Of a stretch of DNA of 64,000 bases, positions 26,622 to 35,244 are shown in pieces. Below the pieces are notes generated by a model. The model saw only the letters and a list, made by a program, of their open reading frames with translations. It was not told where the DNA came from and ran no database searches. Where the stretch lies: positions 1,398,501-1,462,500 of the forward strand of contig PHSP01000001.1 in NCBI GenBank assembly GCA_002862125.1. The letters are read 5' to 3'. Origin of the DNA: Methylobacter sp. KS41 (GTDB lineage: Bacteria; Pseudomonadota; Gammaproteobacteria; Methylococcales; Methylomonadaceae). Each line of letters begins with the position of its first letter. Positions within the stretch are counted from its first letter, which is position 1. The position numbers were made by a program, and so were the translations under genes.

Positions 26622-27455
26622 ATGCAGCAAGCTGATTTTGTCGATCTGGCGCATGCGGCACAAAGCCTGGAATCAACAAGTTTGGCTACGAGAATAAGCC
26701 AGTTAGTCGGCATGCCGATAGAAAAGGCCATGGCTGCATTACCCGGACATTGGTCCACCATCGTCACCCGAATTACCAAAATTGCGTTGAAAAAAGCACT
26801 GGATGCCGCTTTATTTTCAATGAAGCCCGAGCCCAGTAAACCGGCAAATAAGACGCACAAATTTCTTGCCACTCTCAGCGGCGGTTTGGGCGGGTCATTC
26901 GGCATTGCCGCCTTGGCAATCGAGCTGCCGGTATCCGCGACTATTATGCTGCGTTCGATTGCCGATATTGCTCGTAGCGAAGGTGAAAATCTTGATGACA
27001 TGGAAACCAAAATGGCCTGTCTGACAGTATTTGCTTTGAGCGGCGGCGGTTCTGAATCAGAATCAACGGATACCAGTTATTACGCCGTGCGTTCATTTTT
27101 AACCAAGGCGTTAAGTGATACCGCCAATCATGTCGCCGTCCATGGCTTTTCAAAAGAAGGCGCGCCAGCGTTAGTTAAATTACTAAACGCCGTTTCCACC
27201 CGTTTTAGCATACCGGTTTCAGAAAAACTGGCTGCACAGGCCATACCTGCTATCGGTTTAATCGGAGGCGCATCGATCAATTTATTATTTATTAATCACT
27301 ATCAGAAAATGGCTAAAGCCCATTTCACTGTGCGTCGATTGGAGCGACGCCACGGAGAGGAATTAATTAAGAAAGTATATTTGGAAATTGTAACCGCCAA
27401 TACAGGAAATAAAAGTAAAATTGTCTCTAAGAGAAAAAGTGAAGAGTGGGTATAA
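26622..27455 (+). CDS. EcsC-family protein
   Basis: A 277-residue protein of the EcsC family, whose founding member is encoded with an ABC transporter in Bacillus but whose function is unknown. The glycine- and alanine-rich core FLATLSGGLGGSFGIAALAIELPVSATIMLRSIADIARSEGEN and the later AIPAIGLIGGASINLLFINHYQKMAKAHFTVRRLERRHG match. It starts on the base after the previous stop. In other bacteria EcsC proteins are also found near envelope and metal genes; a role as membrane-associated accessory protein is only inference. Confidence 0.85.
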   Translation: MQQADFVDLAHAAQSLESTSLATRISQLVGMPIEKAMAALPGHWSTIVTRITKIALKKALDAALFSMKPEPSKPANKTHKFLATLSGGLGGSFGIAALAIELPVSATIMLRSIADIARSEGENLDDMETKMACLTVFALSGGGSESESTDTSYYAVRSFLTKALSDTANHVAVHGFSKEGAPALVKLLNAVSTRFSIPVSEKLAAQAIPAIGLIGGASINLLFINHYQKMAKAHFTVRRLERRHGEELIKKVYLEIVTANTGNKSKIVSKRKSEEWV

Positions 27456-27573
27456 GTTAGAAAAAGGCTTTTCAAATTTTTGTCCTTCCTGCACATTTCT
27501 AAATCATGATTTTTGCCCCTATTATTATGCTGAAGAATCGCAGGTTGATGTCTATTGCTCTAATCAGGCCTAT

Positions 27574-27742
27574 CTAGAAGCCTGTCGAACTTAGCGAAAC
27601 GATATTAGAAAAATTCCACTTTGAGTTTTAAAATATGTGTTTTCATGAAGAATTTCAACACTTAGACGTGTGTTTTTATCAATATATGCCTTTATAAATC
27701 CACTCATGAGTGAAAAATGGCTTCTATCCGACAGACTCCTAG
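27574..27742. mobile_element. MITE-like element related to IS1182
   Basis: A 161-base stretch (27578-27738) between two CTAG copies. The ends are AAGCCTGTCGAAC on the left and, inward from the right, GAGTCTGTCGGATA, nearly identical to the ends of the IS1182 element at 17308-18906. The interior is AT-rich and non-coding. This is what a non-autonomous element mobilised by an IS1182 transposase would look like. It lies just upstream of a small exported-protein gene and may affect its promoter. Confidence 0.75.
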
Positions 27743-27822
27743 GTGAAATTTCCCATTATGGGCAAATTAAAAAACTGGACCAGATTCACACCTCATCGCA
27801 ACCAGCTAAAATGCAGGGAATT

Positions 27823-28260
27823 ATGAAAAAATTAATCAGCTTTGTTATATTATTATCGGCAGCGTGTTGTTCCACGATTGCGCATTCGCAAAGCGTAGAA
27901 CAAGCCGACTCCGGCTTTGTATTATTGGATGTCCTGTTTTACCGGCCTGTGGGTTTGGCCGCAACAGTTATCGGCACCGGGGTATTTATAGGACTGAGTC
28001 CCTTGACGGCTCTGGCATCCATCCCGAAACCACACGATGCGTTTGCCAAAACCGCCAATATTTTAATTCTAGCGCCTGGTGCCTATACCTTTATCAGGCC
28101 CTTAGGTGACCGGGAATTTCCGTATCATGCGCCGCCTTACAAATATAAACCGCAAGGAACACATCAAAACAACGTGATGCCAAAGCAACGCCCTGTAACT
28201 CCAACAGTACCGGATGTGCAACCGCCGCGAAGCACCCCAGGTACCGTCCAGGGCTTATAG
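27823..28260 (+). CDS. Small exported protein of unknown function
   Basis: A 145-residue protein with a signal peptide, MKKLISFVILLSAACCSTIAHSQ (cleavage after AHS likely, or lipidation if the Cys pair is used). The mature part has a glycine-rich hydrophobic stretch, VGLAATVIGTGVFIGLSPLTALASI, then a proline-rich C-terminal tail with RPVTPTVPDVQPP. The start at 27823 has an AGGGA ribosome binding site; the frame is open upstream into the MITE-like element but this is not coding. Similar short proteins occur in gammaproteobacteria without known role. It ends 81 bases before yggX, convergent. Confidence 0.65.
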   Translation: MKKLISFVILLSAACCSTIAHSQSVEQADSGFVLLDVLFYRPVGLAATVIGTGVFIGLSPLTALASIPKPHDAFAKTANILILAPGAYTFIRPLGDREFPYHAPPYKYKPQGTHQNNVMPKQRPVTPTVPDVQPPRSTPGTVQGL

Positions 28261-28341
28261 ATTAACAATTCGCAAAAAACAGCGAACATTAACTAACCGC
28301 ATTTACCGCTACAGCCAACCCATAGTATCGTTAAATCGTGT

Positions 28342-28614
28342 TTAAGCCTTTGGCGGCACATAACCCTCAGGCATCTCGTTATTTCCTTCAAACAGAAACT
28401 TGGTTCTTTCTTCTGCCAGAAAAGCCCGGGCTTTTGGGTCAAAACTGGCTAATCTATTCTCATTGATTAGCATGGTTTGCCGGGTTAACCATTCTTTCCA
28501 GGCTTGCTTGGATATTTTTTCATAAATTTCCTGGCCTTTAGGTCCTGGGAACGGCGGTTCATCAATGCCTTCCGCTTCTATACCCAATTTTACGCACTTA
28601 ACCATTCTAGTCAT
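28342..28614 (-). CDS. yggX: Oxidative-damage protection / iron-trafficking protein YggX
   Basis: A 90-residue protein of the YggX family, implicated in protecting iron-sulfur clusters and in iron trafficking. It has the family signatures MVKCVKLGIEAEG near the start with the conserved Cys7, and EIYEKISKQAWKEWLTRQTMLINENRL, and ends PEGYVPPKA. It overlaps mutY by ATGA; mutY itself carries a [4Fe-4S] cluster, and the mutY-yggX order is conserved in gammaproteobacteria. Confidence 0.97.
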   Translation of the reverse strand: MTRMVKCVKLGIEAEGIDEPPFPGPKGQEIYEKISKQAWKEWLTRQTMLINENRLASFDPKARAFLAEERTKFLFEGNNEMPEGYVPPKA

Positions 28615-29660
28615 TGTTTTCCTCGTGTGTGTTGTTGCAATAGCTGTTTAATCGGTGCCGGTAACCCCAGCGTGTTAATCTCTTCAGCGTTATACCAGAC
28701 AGCTTGACCAGCTTCCATCACAAAATTGATAAGGTTATCAGTTTGGATAAGCGCCGGCGTGTAGTCCAAATGGTAATGGGAAAAGGTGTGACGCCGGGTC
28801 GCCAGTGTTTTCGAATCATCTATTGACCAGTTATTTGTCAAGCACCAGTTGTGCGCAGCTTCAATGCTGTCAAATTCCGGCAGGCTCCATAGGCCGCCCC
28901 AGATTCCTTTCGGCTGTCTTTTTTCCAGCAATGTCTGGCCCAGATTATTGCTCAGCAGTAAGAAAACAAGTTGTTTAACAGGCAAGGTTTTAACGGGTTT
29001 AGAAGTTGGCAGCTCGGAAACAGTTTGGGTAATTCTGGCCAAACAATGCCTCTCAAGCGGACAAACCACGCATGCTGGTTTACTTCGCGTGCAAATTGTC
29101 GCGCCTAAATCCATTATGGCTTGTGTATAATCGGCCACTCGATCCACGGGGGTCAGATGAGCGCTGATGGCCCATAATTTCTTGTTAACCCTGCTTTCTC
29201 CGGGCCAGCCGGAAATCGCTTTAAACCGGGCCAATACTCTTTTTACATTTCCGTCCAGTATGGGGTGGCTTTTGTTAAAGGCGATGCTCAAGACAGCTCC
29301 GGCTGTCGATAATCCAATACCCGGTAATGCGATGAGTTCCTCCAGCTTATCAGGAAATCTACCTTGTTCAACGATAATTTTTGCGGTTTTATGCAGATTG
29401 CGGGCCCTGGCGTAATAACCTAAACCAGACCAACGATGTAATACTTCATCAATAGGCGCCTGCGCCAGAAATTCAATCGTAGGGAATTTTTCTATGAATG
29501 CGTTAAAGTACGGAATAACTGTTGCAACCTGGGTTTGTTGCAGCATCGATTCTGAAAGCCATACACGATAAGGCGTGATATCTTGCTGCCAGGGCAGGTC
29601 CTTTCTGCCTTGTTGATCGAACCAGGCGAGAATATGTTGTTGGAAGTCTGACGGATTCAT
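28611..29660 (-). CDS. mutY: A/G-specific adenine glycosylase
   Basis: Removes adenine mispaired with 8-oxoguanine in base-excision repair. The 349-residue protein has ESMLQQTQVATVIPYF, the helix-hairpin-helix LPGIGLSTAGAVLSIAF, the catalytic Asp in ILDGNVKRVLAR and the iron-sulfur ligands in CTRSKPACVVCPLERHC (C-x6-C-x2-C-x5-C). A C-terminal NUDIX-like domain with the TFSHYHLDYTPA segment, for 8-oxoG recognition, completes it. Overlaps yggX by 4 bases, giving a two-gene unit. Confidence 0.97.
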   Translation of the reverse strand: MNPSDFQQHILAWFDQQGRKDLPWQQDITPYRVWLSESMLQQTQVATVIPYFNAFIEKFPTIEFLAQAPIDEVLHRWSGLGYYARARNLHKTAKIIVEQGRFPDKLEELIALPGIGLSTAGAVLSIAFNKSHPILDGNVKRVLARFKAISGWPGESRVNKKLWAISAHLTPVDRVADYTQAIMDLGATICTRSKPACVVCPLERHCLARITQTVSELPTSKPVKTLPVKQLVFLLLSNNLGQTLLEKRQPKGIWGGLWSLPEFDSIEAAHNWCLTNNWSIDDSKTLATRRHTFSHYHLDYTPALIQTDNLINFVMEAGQAVWYNAEEINTLGLPAPIKQLLQQHTRGKQ

Positions 29661-29741
29661 AAAGGAGTGTTAATGCCGTAGGGACGAATTGATAGCCCCG
29701 CAAGGCTACGCGAGGAATGACTATCCTTTAGCCTTGATTCT

Positions 29742-31886
29742 TTAATTTTTTTTAAAAAGCCCTTTTAATAAATTACCAACTCCGGGGCCCAACTTTTTAT
29801 CAATTTTATCCGCTATTTCGTCTATTTTTTCCTGGTTTTTTTCGACAAATTTTTGTATTTTGGCTTTATTTTTTTCGGTTAATAGCGCCGCTACATCAAG
29901 TGCATAAGTCGGATTGCTGAACGTACCGGCAACAGTGATATTGATGGGTGTGTCATTGACTTGCTCCGGTTCGGTAACGGTAGCTGGCTTAATGAGGGTG
30001 GCGTTAAATTTATAATCCAGCTGCTCTGTGTTCAGATCGGCGTTGCCCTTGCCTTTGATATAGATCCTGGAGGATTTAGCGACCAGATCATTGTTCTGTA
30101 ACAGGCCGTTGGTGAAGGTTGCTGTTCCTGTTATTTCAGAAAATAAGGTCTGATCATTTTTATTATTGGCGGGTAACGCAGATTCTTTGATTAAGGCTTT
30201 GGCGTTATCAATAATTTTTTGCAGATTAAAGCCTTTAATTACACTATTTTTAAACAAAAAACTTAAGTTGCCATTGAGTGAGGATTTCAATTCATCAGCA
30301 TTGTCGCCTTCCCCTTGAAGTTGCGCTGATGCGTCAACAGTTCCGCTCATTCGGGCTTCGCCTTTAAAATCCTTAAGTAAGGGTTCAACTTGTACATGGG
30401 TTATTTTTTCGTTTAAAGACAGAGCCGGTTTTTTGTTGAGCATATCAATGCTGAGACTGCCGTTATATGAGCCTTGATAAAACTCCTTGGCGGATTGTTG
30501 AGTTTTAATAAGGCCATTTTTTGCGCTCAAGTTTAACTCAATGTCCTGCATAGCCAGTCCGTTGATTTTGAGTTTGCCCAGCGATAATTTGCCATCAATA
30601 TTCAATTTTCTTAAAGTCTCAACAGGCAAAGCGGACGCCCCAGCCGCCAAGGCCATTGCCGGGCTTGTTACAGGTTTGGAAGATTTGCCGGCGAGAGGCG
30701 GTAAATATCGATCAACATCAATGGCATCAGCCGCTAAATTAAAAGTTATAGCGGGTGAACCGAAGTCCTTAATGCTGGTTGAACCTTTAATCCGGGTATC
30801 ATCAAGAGTCATTGCCAGATTTTGCAAATCAATCGAGTTTTCTGTTGCCAGCAGATCAAAGTTTATTGCCGTCTTACTCAATGCATTAGCATCCTGCATA
30901 ACCGGAACTGAAATGCCTAGTTGCTTTAAGACCTTAACCGGACTAAAAGGAGCAATGTTAACAGGGCCCTGAAAAATGAGTTTATCGTTAATATTGTTGC
31001 CGGTGATTTCGGCAGAGAACGTTAAATCGTTCGACTTAAGCTGTAAGCCGGATACTTTAATCCTCTTTTTGGCAATATCCAATGCCGCCTCAGCGACGGT
31101 AAGCATTGCCGTTAGCGATTTGCCGGGTATATTTTCACCTTCCGTTGTTGTTTGAAAATCACTATGCCCTAAAACGATTGTATCTTGACTTTCATTAAGC
31201 ATTACCTCAGTAGTCAGTTTGATAGACTCTGTGAATTTTATTCCAGGATTAAAAACGATCAGAGAAAGATCAACTGCGACCGGCTCATCATAAGAAAATT
31301 TACCGGCAATAAGGTTAATGTCCTTTATGAGCAGGTGCTCTCCAGATTCCTGATCATCCCAGTTAATCCGGGCATTTTCTATGGCGATACCGCCAATTGC
31401 TAAAACCGCCAACGCGCCTATTTCGCCGTTTTTGCCAGCGTTATGGGCAGAAGGCGGAGCTGTGCCATTTGTGGCATCTGGCGGCGCTATTAAATCATCC
31501 CAGTTATTTCCGCCCTGTTGGTTTTTTGCAAGATTAAGAGTCAGGCCTTTTAAAACTATACGGTTAACTTCAATTTTTTTTGTTACTAAAGGCAATAACT
31601 TAACTTTAATATCGCTTTCTTCTAGAGTAGCAAAAGGCTGATCTTGAAATCCTGTTGCGTTGCCCAAAGTAATTTTTCCTGATGAAATGCCTAGCCAGGG
31701 GAAAATCGACAATTTTAATTCGCCTGATATTGTAAGATCCCGGCCTGTTTTGTTTTTAACTGCGGCGGCAATCTCGGGTTTAAAGTCATTCGGATCAATG
31801 AAAAAAGGCAGAGTAAAGATTGCAATTATTACCAGAAAGACCAATGCCGTTATAATTGACAGGGCAACTTTGACTGGTTTTCTCAT
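29742..31886 (-). CDS. AsmA-family protein
   Basis: A 714-residue protein with one N-terminal membrane anchor, VALSIITALVFLVIIAIFTLPFFI, and a long periplasmic beta-rich region. KNKTGRDLTISGELKLSIFPWLGISSGKITLGNATGF is the AsmA N-terminal signature and the C-terminal part (from about 500) fits the AsmA C-terminal domain. AsmA-like proteins are thought to bridge inner and outer membrane for lipid transport, as the TamB/YhdP group does. A charged tail, EKNQEKIDEIADKIDKKLG, ends the protein. It is a single gene on the minus strand, separated from mutY by 81 bases. Confidence 0.87.
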   Translation of the reverse strand: MRKPVKVALSIITALVFLVIIAIFTLPFFIDPNDFKPEIAAAVKNKTGRDLTISGELKLSIFPWLGISSGKITLGNATGFQDQPFATLEESDIKVKLLPLVTKKIEVNRIVLKGLTLNLAKNQQGGNNWDDLIAPPDATNGTAPPSAHNAGKNGEIGALAVLAIGGIAIENARINWDDQESGEHLLIKDINLIAGKFSYDEPVAVDLSLIVFNPGIKFTESIKLTTEVMLNESQDTIVLGHSDFQTTTEGENIPGKSLTAMLTVAEAALDIAKKRIKVSGLQLKSNDLTFSAEITGNNINDKLIFQGPVNIAPFSPVKVLKQLGISVPVMQDANALSKTAINFDLLATENSIDLQNLAMTLDDTRIKGSTSIKDFGSPAITFNLAADAIDVDRYLPPLAGKSSKPVTSPAMALAAGASALPVETLRKLNIDGKLSLGKLKINGLAMQDIELNLSAKNGLIKTQQSAKEFYQGSYNGSLSIDMLNKKPALSLNEKITHVQVEPLLKDFKGEARMSGTVDASAQLQGEGDNADELKSSLNGNLSFLFKNSVIKGFNLQKIIDNAKALIKESALPANNKNDQTLFSEITGTATFTNGLLQNNDLVAKSSRIYIKGKGNADLNTEQLDYKFNATLIKPATVTEPEQVNDTPINITVAGTFSNPTYALDVAALLTEKNKAKIQKFVEKNQEKIDEIADKIDKKLGPGVGNLLKGLFKKN

Positions 31887-32021
31887 AATTCTATCCTGAT
31901 ATTAAAAAAGTGTAATGATTGCCTATTATGGAATATCATGCAGCGCTCTTGCCAGTTAAAATCTAGCCTGAGTCAGTGGTACTGTATTACGCATAATAAA
32001 TAATTAATGAGGGGGTGTAGG

Positions 32022-32303
32022 ATGTTGTTTCTAGCTAAATTTGCCGGAATTGTTGTACTTGTGTGGTTTTATTTAACCGCAAAAGATAAAGGCGAGCAGC
32101 CTATTAAGTGGGCTATTATAGGACTGCTGGGTTATTGGATTGCATGGTGGGCGGTTAAGCTGACGGTAGTTGCTGCTTTCTCAGGACTCGTCGCTAAAAG
32201 CGCCATGATGACATTTATTGTTATTCAGATCCCCGCTCTTTGCGCTATTGCAGCGGCTTTTTTAATCAGAAAGAAATTAATAGAGGATGCCGCTGAAAAA
32301 TAA
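32022..32303 (+). CDS. Small multi-span membrane protein
   Basis: A 93-residue protein with three hydrophobic segments: FLAKFAGIVVLVWFYLTA, AIIGLLGYWIAWWAVKLTVVAAF and MMTFIVIQIPALCAIAAAFLI. I do not recognise the family. The ATG at 32022 is preferred to that at 32007 because AGGGGG at 32010-32015 then sits 6 bases upstream. A bidirectional terminator follows immediately, and the peroxiredoxin gene is convergent. Confidence 0.65.
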   Translation: MLFLAKFAGIVVLVWFYLTAKDKGEQPIKWAIIGLLGYWIAWWAVKLTVVAAFSGLVAKSAMMTFIVIQIPALCAIAAAFLIRKKLIEDAAEK

Positions 32304-32307
32304 AAAA

Positions 32308-32334
32308 AAGGCGCAAGGCTAGCACTTGCGCCTT
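32308..32334. terminator. Bidirectional rho-independent terminator
   Basis: Ten perfect base pairs, AAGGCGCAAG with CTTGCGCCTT, and a 7-base loop between the convergent small membrane gene and peroxiredoxin gene. The run of A on the left gives a U-tract for minus-strand transcripts; the plus-strand tail is shorter, TTAAT. Confidence 0.85.
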
Positions 32335-32341
32335 AATCTAT

Positions 32342-32947
32342 TTACAGTTTATCTGCATTTTTATCAAGGTATTCAGCAACCCCCGCAGGGCTTGCATTCA
32401 TGCCTGTATCGCCTTTGTTCCAGCCCGCTGGACAGACTTCGCCATTTTCTTCGAAAAATTGCAACGCATCAATCATACGCAACAATTCATCCATATTACG
32501 GCCTAGCGGCAGATCGTTAACAACTTGATGACGAACAAGGCCGCTACGATCAATCAGGAAAGTTCCACGATAAGCGACTGCAGGGGAAGCGGCCTCAACA
32601 TCGTAATCTTTACAAATGGAGTGAGAAATATCGGCTGCCATCGTATAACGAACCGGACCAATGCCACCTTTGTTGATGGGTGTGTTGCGCCAAGCATTGT
32701 GCGTGAAATGAGAGTCTATAGACACCGCAATAACTTCAACGCCGCGGCTTTTGAACTCATCCATACGATGATCCAAAGCGATCAGCTCACTTGGGCAAAC
32801 AAACGTAAAATCCAACGGGTAGAAAAATACGACTGCATATTTACCGCTAGTAGCTTCAGAAAAGCTGAACGAATCAATTATTTGACCATCGCCTAGAACA
32901 GCAGGAACTGTAAAATCAGGTGCTTGCTTACCTACTAAAACGCTCAT
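32342..32947 (-). CDS. 2-Cys peroxiredoxin (AhpC/Prx1 type)
   Basis: A thiol peroxidase reducing hydrogen peroxide and organic peroxides. The 201-residue protein has the peroxidatic Cys in YPLDFTFVCPSELIAL (about residue 50), the resolving Cys in ENGEVCPAGWNKG near residue 170, the GGIGPV loop and an Arg in the active-site region FLIDRSGLVRHQ. It lacks the extended YF tail of sensitive eukaryotic enzymes. Reductant gene (trx or ahpF) is not adjacent. A 270-base spacer separates it from the divergent AP2-like gene. Confidence 0.95.
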   Translation of the reverse strand: MSVLVGKQAPDFTVPAVLGDGQIIDSFSFSEATSGKYAVVFFYPLDFTFVCPSELIALDHRMDEFKSRGVEVIAVSIDSHFTHNAWRNTPINKGGIGPVRYTMAADISHSICKDYDVEAASPAVAYRGTFLIDRSGLVRHQVVNDLPLGRNMDELLRMIDALQFFEENGEVCPAGWNKGDTGMNASPAGVAEYLDKNADKL

Positions 32948-33221
32948 TAATTATCTCCAAAAAAATTGAAAAGGCAAAAGGAATATGGACTTATCGTTGC
33001 CACTGTTGCAGTGGTTCCAGCTTATTTTACACTGAATCAATCAGTAATTGTCCAGTGTTGTTATTTTTAACTTGCTTTTATGTTAACTTTAGCCATAATT
33101 TGTAATCAATGGATTACAAGGCGATGAAACGTTGAGTCAAAAAAGTTTCCTAAAATAGGGCGATTTTGCCTTGCTATATAGTTCACATAAAATTTAATTC
33201 TTGTCGAGGGGTAATTATTCT

Positions 33222-33731
33222 ATGGCAAAAAATAAACATATAACCGAGCCCGATGTGTTTGGTTTTCAGGTACGTATCGTAAGACGCGGGAAAGAAAGTA
33301 GCCGTTATTTCTCTCATAAACTGTGGGGCAACAAAAATAAATCGTTAAAAGCAGCGATTACATGGCGAGATCAAATGTTGGTCGTTTTAAAAGGCAGTAA
33401 GACTCGCTTTCTCAAGCCACCAAAAAATAAAACCACCACAGGTGTGACTGGCGTTTCCAGAACCATCAAATACGATCATAGAAAAGATAAAAATTATCTG
33501 TGTTATACGGTTTTTTGGGTCAGCAATGGCAAATCCAGAAATAAAACCTTTCAGGTTGGCAATGTTGATAAAGTTACAGCTGATGACGAATTACACGCGT
33601 TTCGCACAGCCAAGTTATTCAGAATTTGCTATGAGGTTTCAATTGATAACGATATTGAATTTCATGATGACAAATTTGCTGGCTGGAAGAAAACCCGTCT
33701 TTATGATGATGAGAATTTCTTCGCAGTATAA
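33222..33731 (+). CDS. Two-repeat AP2-like DNA-binding protein
   Basis: A 169-residue basic protein with no assigned function. It appears to hold two AP2/integrase-type three-strand-plus-helix units: GFQVRIVRRGKESSRYFSHKLWGNKNKSLKAAITWRDQM (about 12-52), and TGVTGVSRTIKYDHRKDKNYLCYTVFW with KSRNKTFQVG and ELHAFRTAKLFRICYEV (about 75-145). AP2 domains bind DNA in plants, phage HNH endonucleases and integrases; as a stand-alone bacterial protein it could be a regulator. A GAGGGG ribosome binding site lies upstream. Not linked to phage genes here. Confidence 0.6.
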   Translation: MAKNKHITEPDVFGFQVRIVRRGKESSRYFSHKLWGNKNKSLKAAITWRDQMLVVLKGSKTRFLKPPKNKTTTGVTGVSRTIKYDHRKDKNYLCYTVFWVSNGKSRNKTFQVGNVDKVTADDELHAFRTAKLFRICYEVSIDNDIEFHDDKFAGWKKTRLYDDENFFAV

Positions 33732-33837
33732 GCAACTGTTATTTTTAGCTAATTGGTTATTTTCAGTCACCGATTGGACAGACCGTGCGATGGATTGATT
33801 TTGAATGCGAATAAAATATCTTTTGGGAGACCATTTT

Positions 33838-34695
33838 TTATTCGTGCGTGCTTATCTGCGCAATTATCCCATCCAATTCATCCAAACTGGAATAGCTAAT
33901 AACTAATTTACCCGTACCGTTTTCTTTATGATCGATAATAACTTTTGAACCTAATTTAGCGGTTAATTGGTTCTGTAAGCGCATGGTATCGTTATCGATG
34001 GCCTTTATTTTATGAATTTTTGGCTCGCTTTGGCTTTCTTTAACCAATCGTTCAGTTGCCCTTACTGTTAAACCTTCTTTAACTACTTTATTAGCCAATG
34101 CAATTTGTTTAAGCCCCTCTAACGGTAAGAGCGCACGCGCGTGCCCCATTTCCAGTTGATTATTAATCAATAATTTTTTTACCTCCGGGTGCAAATCCAT
34201 TAATCTCAACAAATTGGTAACCGTAGCGCGCGATTTGCCAATAGCGTCAGCTATAAGCTGATGCGTCATCTCAAATTCATCCAGCAAACGTCTTAAAGCT
34301 TCGGCTTCTTCTAAAGGGTTAAGATCTTCCCGTTGAATATTTTCAATCAGAGCTATAGCCATTGCCGCCCGGTCATCTATTACCTTTTCGACTACGGGGA
34401 CTTGCGCCAAACCAGCCAACTGAGCAGCGCGCCAGCGGCGTTCTCCCGCTACTATCTCATATTTTTCATGGGCGATTTTGCGTACAACTATGGGCTGAAT
34501 AATTCCTTGCGCCTTTATGGAATCCGCAAGCTCCTGTAATTTTTCCGGATTGATGTCTTTTCGCGGTTGATACTTTCCCCGCTGCATATATTCGATTGGC
34601 AGCGTTTGCAGTTGATGTTTTTCTTCTTCTTTAACAGAAACATCGCCTAATAAAGCATCAAGACCGCGACCTAGTCCGCGTTTGTTTGAAGACAT
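33838..34695 (-). CDS. parB: Chromosome-partitioning protein ParB
   Basis: A 285-residue ParB/Spo0J. N-terminal LGRGLDALLGDV; CTP-binding region with VAGERRWRAAQLAG (arginines intact) and ALIENIQREDLNPLEEAEALRRLLDEF; helix-turn-helix THQLIADAIGKSRATVTNLLRL for parS binding; C-terminal dimerisation region from about 220. It sits below mnmG-rsmG-parA, the usual order near the origin in gammaproteobacteria. A truncated parB paralogue lies between parA and this gene. No perfect parS site was found in the window. Confidence 0.96.
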   Translation of the reverse strand: MSSNKRGLGRGLDALLGDVSVKEEEKHQLQTLPIEYMQRGKYQPRKDINPEKLQELADSIKAQGIIQPIVVRKIAHEKYEIVAGERRWRAAQLAGLAQVPVVEKVIDDRAAMAIALIENIQREDLNPLEEAEALRRLLDEFEMTHQLIADAIGKSRATVTNLLRLMDLHPEVKKLLINNQLEMGHARALLPLEGLKQIALANKVVKEGLTVRATERLVKESQSEPKIHKIKAIDNDTMRLQNQLTAKLGSKVIIDHKENGTGKLVISYSSLDELDGIIAQISTHE

Positions 34696-34800
34696 TTTTT
34701 CTCTTTAAATAATCATCTTACACGCCGGGACAAGATACTATAACCCCGCCATGCTTTTGTAGTAATAAATTGTTTATCCACTTAAACTAGACTGCCAAAC

Positions 34801-35244
34801 TCAAAAATGGCGCACCATAGCTTCAAACTCATCAATCAACCGCTTTAAGTTTTCTGCTTCTCGTACAAGAGTAAGGTTTTCTTTTTGAACCATCTCGATT
34901 AATGCAAGCGCCATAGCCTCCTGGTCATCCATTTCTTTGATAGTCACTGGCACCTCTTTTAATCCTGCTCGCCTGGCAGCATGCCAGCGGCTCTCTCCCG
35001 CTACTATCTCATAGTGATTTCCGGAAATTTTTCGCACGACGACTGGCTCAAATGTTTCTTGCGCTGATATGGAACCAGCTAACTTCTGTAATTCATCTGA
35101 ATTTATATCGCCGGGCGGCAGATGATTGCCTCGCTGAAGAATATCAACCGGCAGGGTTTGCGGCTGATGATTTTCCTCTTTAGCGGAAACATCAACCAAC
35201 AAAGCCTCAAGACCACGGCCCAGCCCACGTTTTTTCAAAGTCAT
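34801..35244 (-). pseudogene. Truncated, decayed ParB paralogue
   Basis: A 147-residue relative of the ParB just downstream. Both start with LGRGL-ALL, and the N-terminal domain aligns throughout, but the CTP-binding motif GERRWRA is here GESRWHA, losing two key arginines. The sequence stops at LKRLIDEFEAMVRHF, where the full-length protein goes on to the HTH and dimer domains. It starts with the parA stop (ATGA overlap), so it occupies the normal parB position. Most likely a duplicated parB that has decayed, but a retained small CTP-fold protein that modulates ParA or ParB cannot be excluded. Confidence 0.8.
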
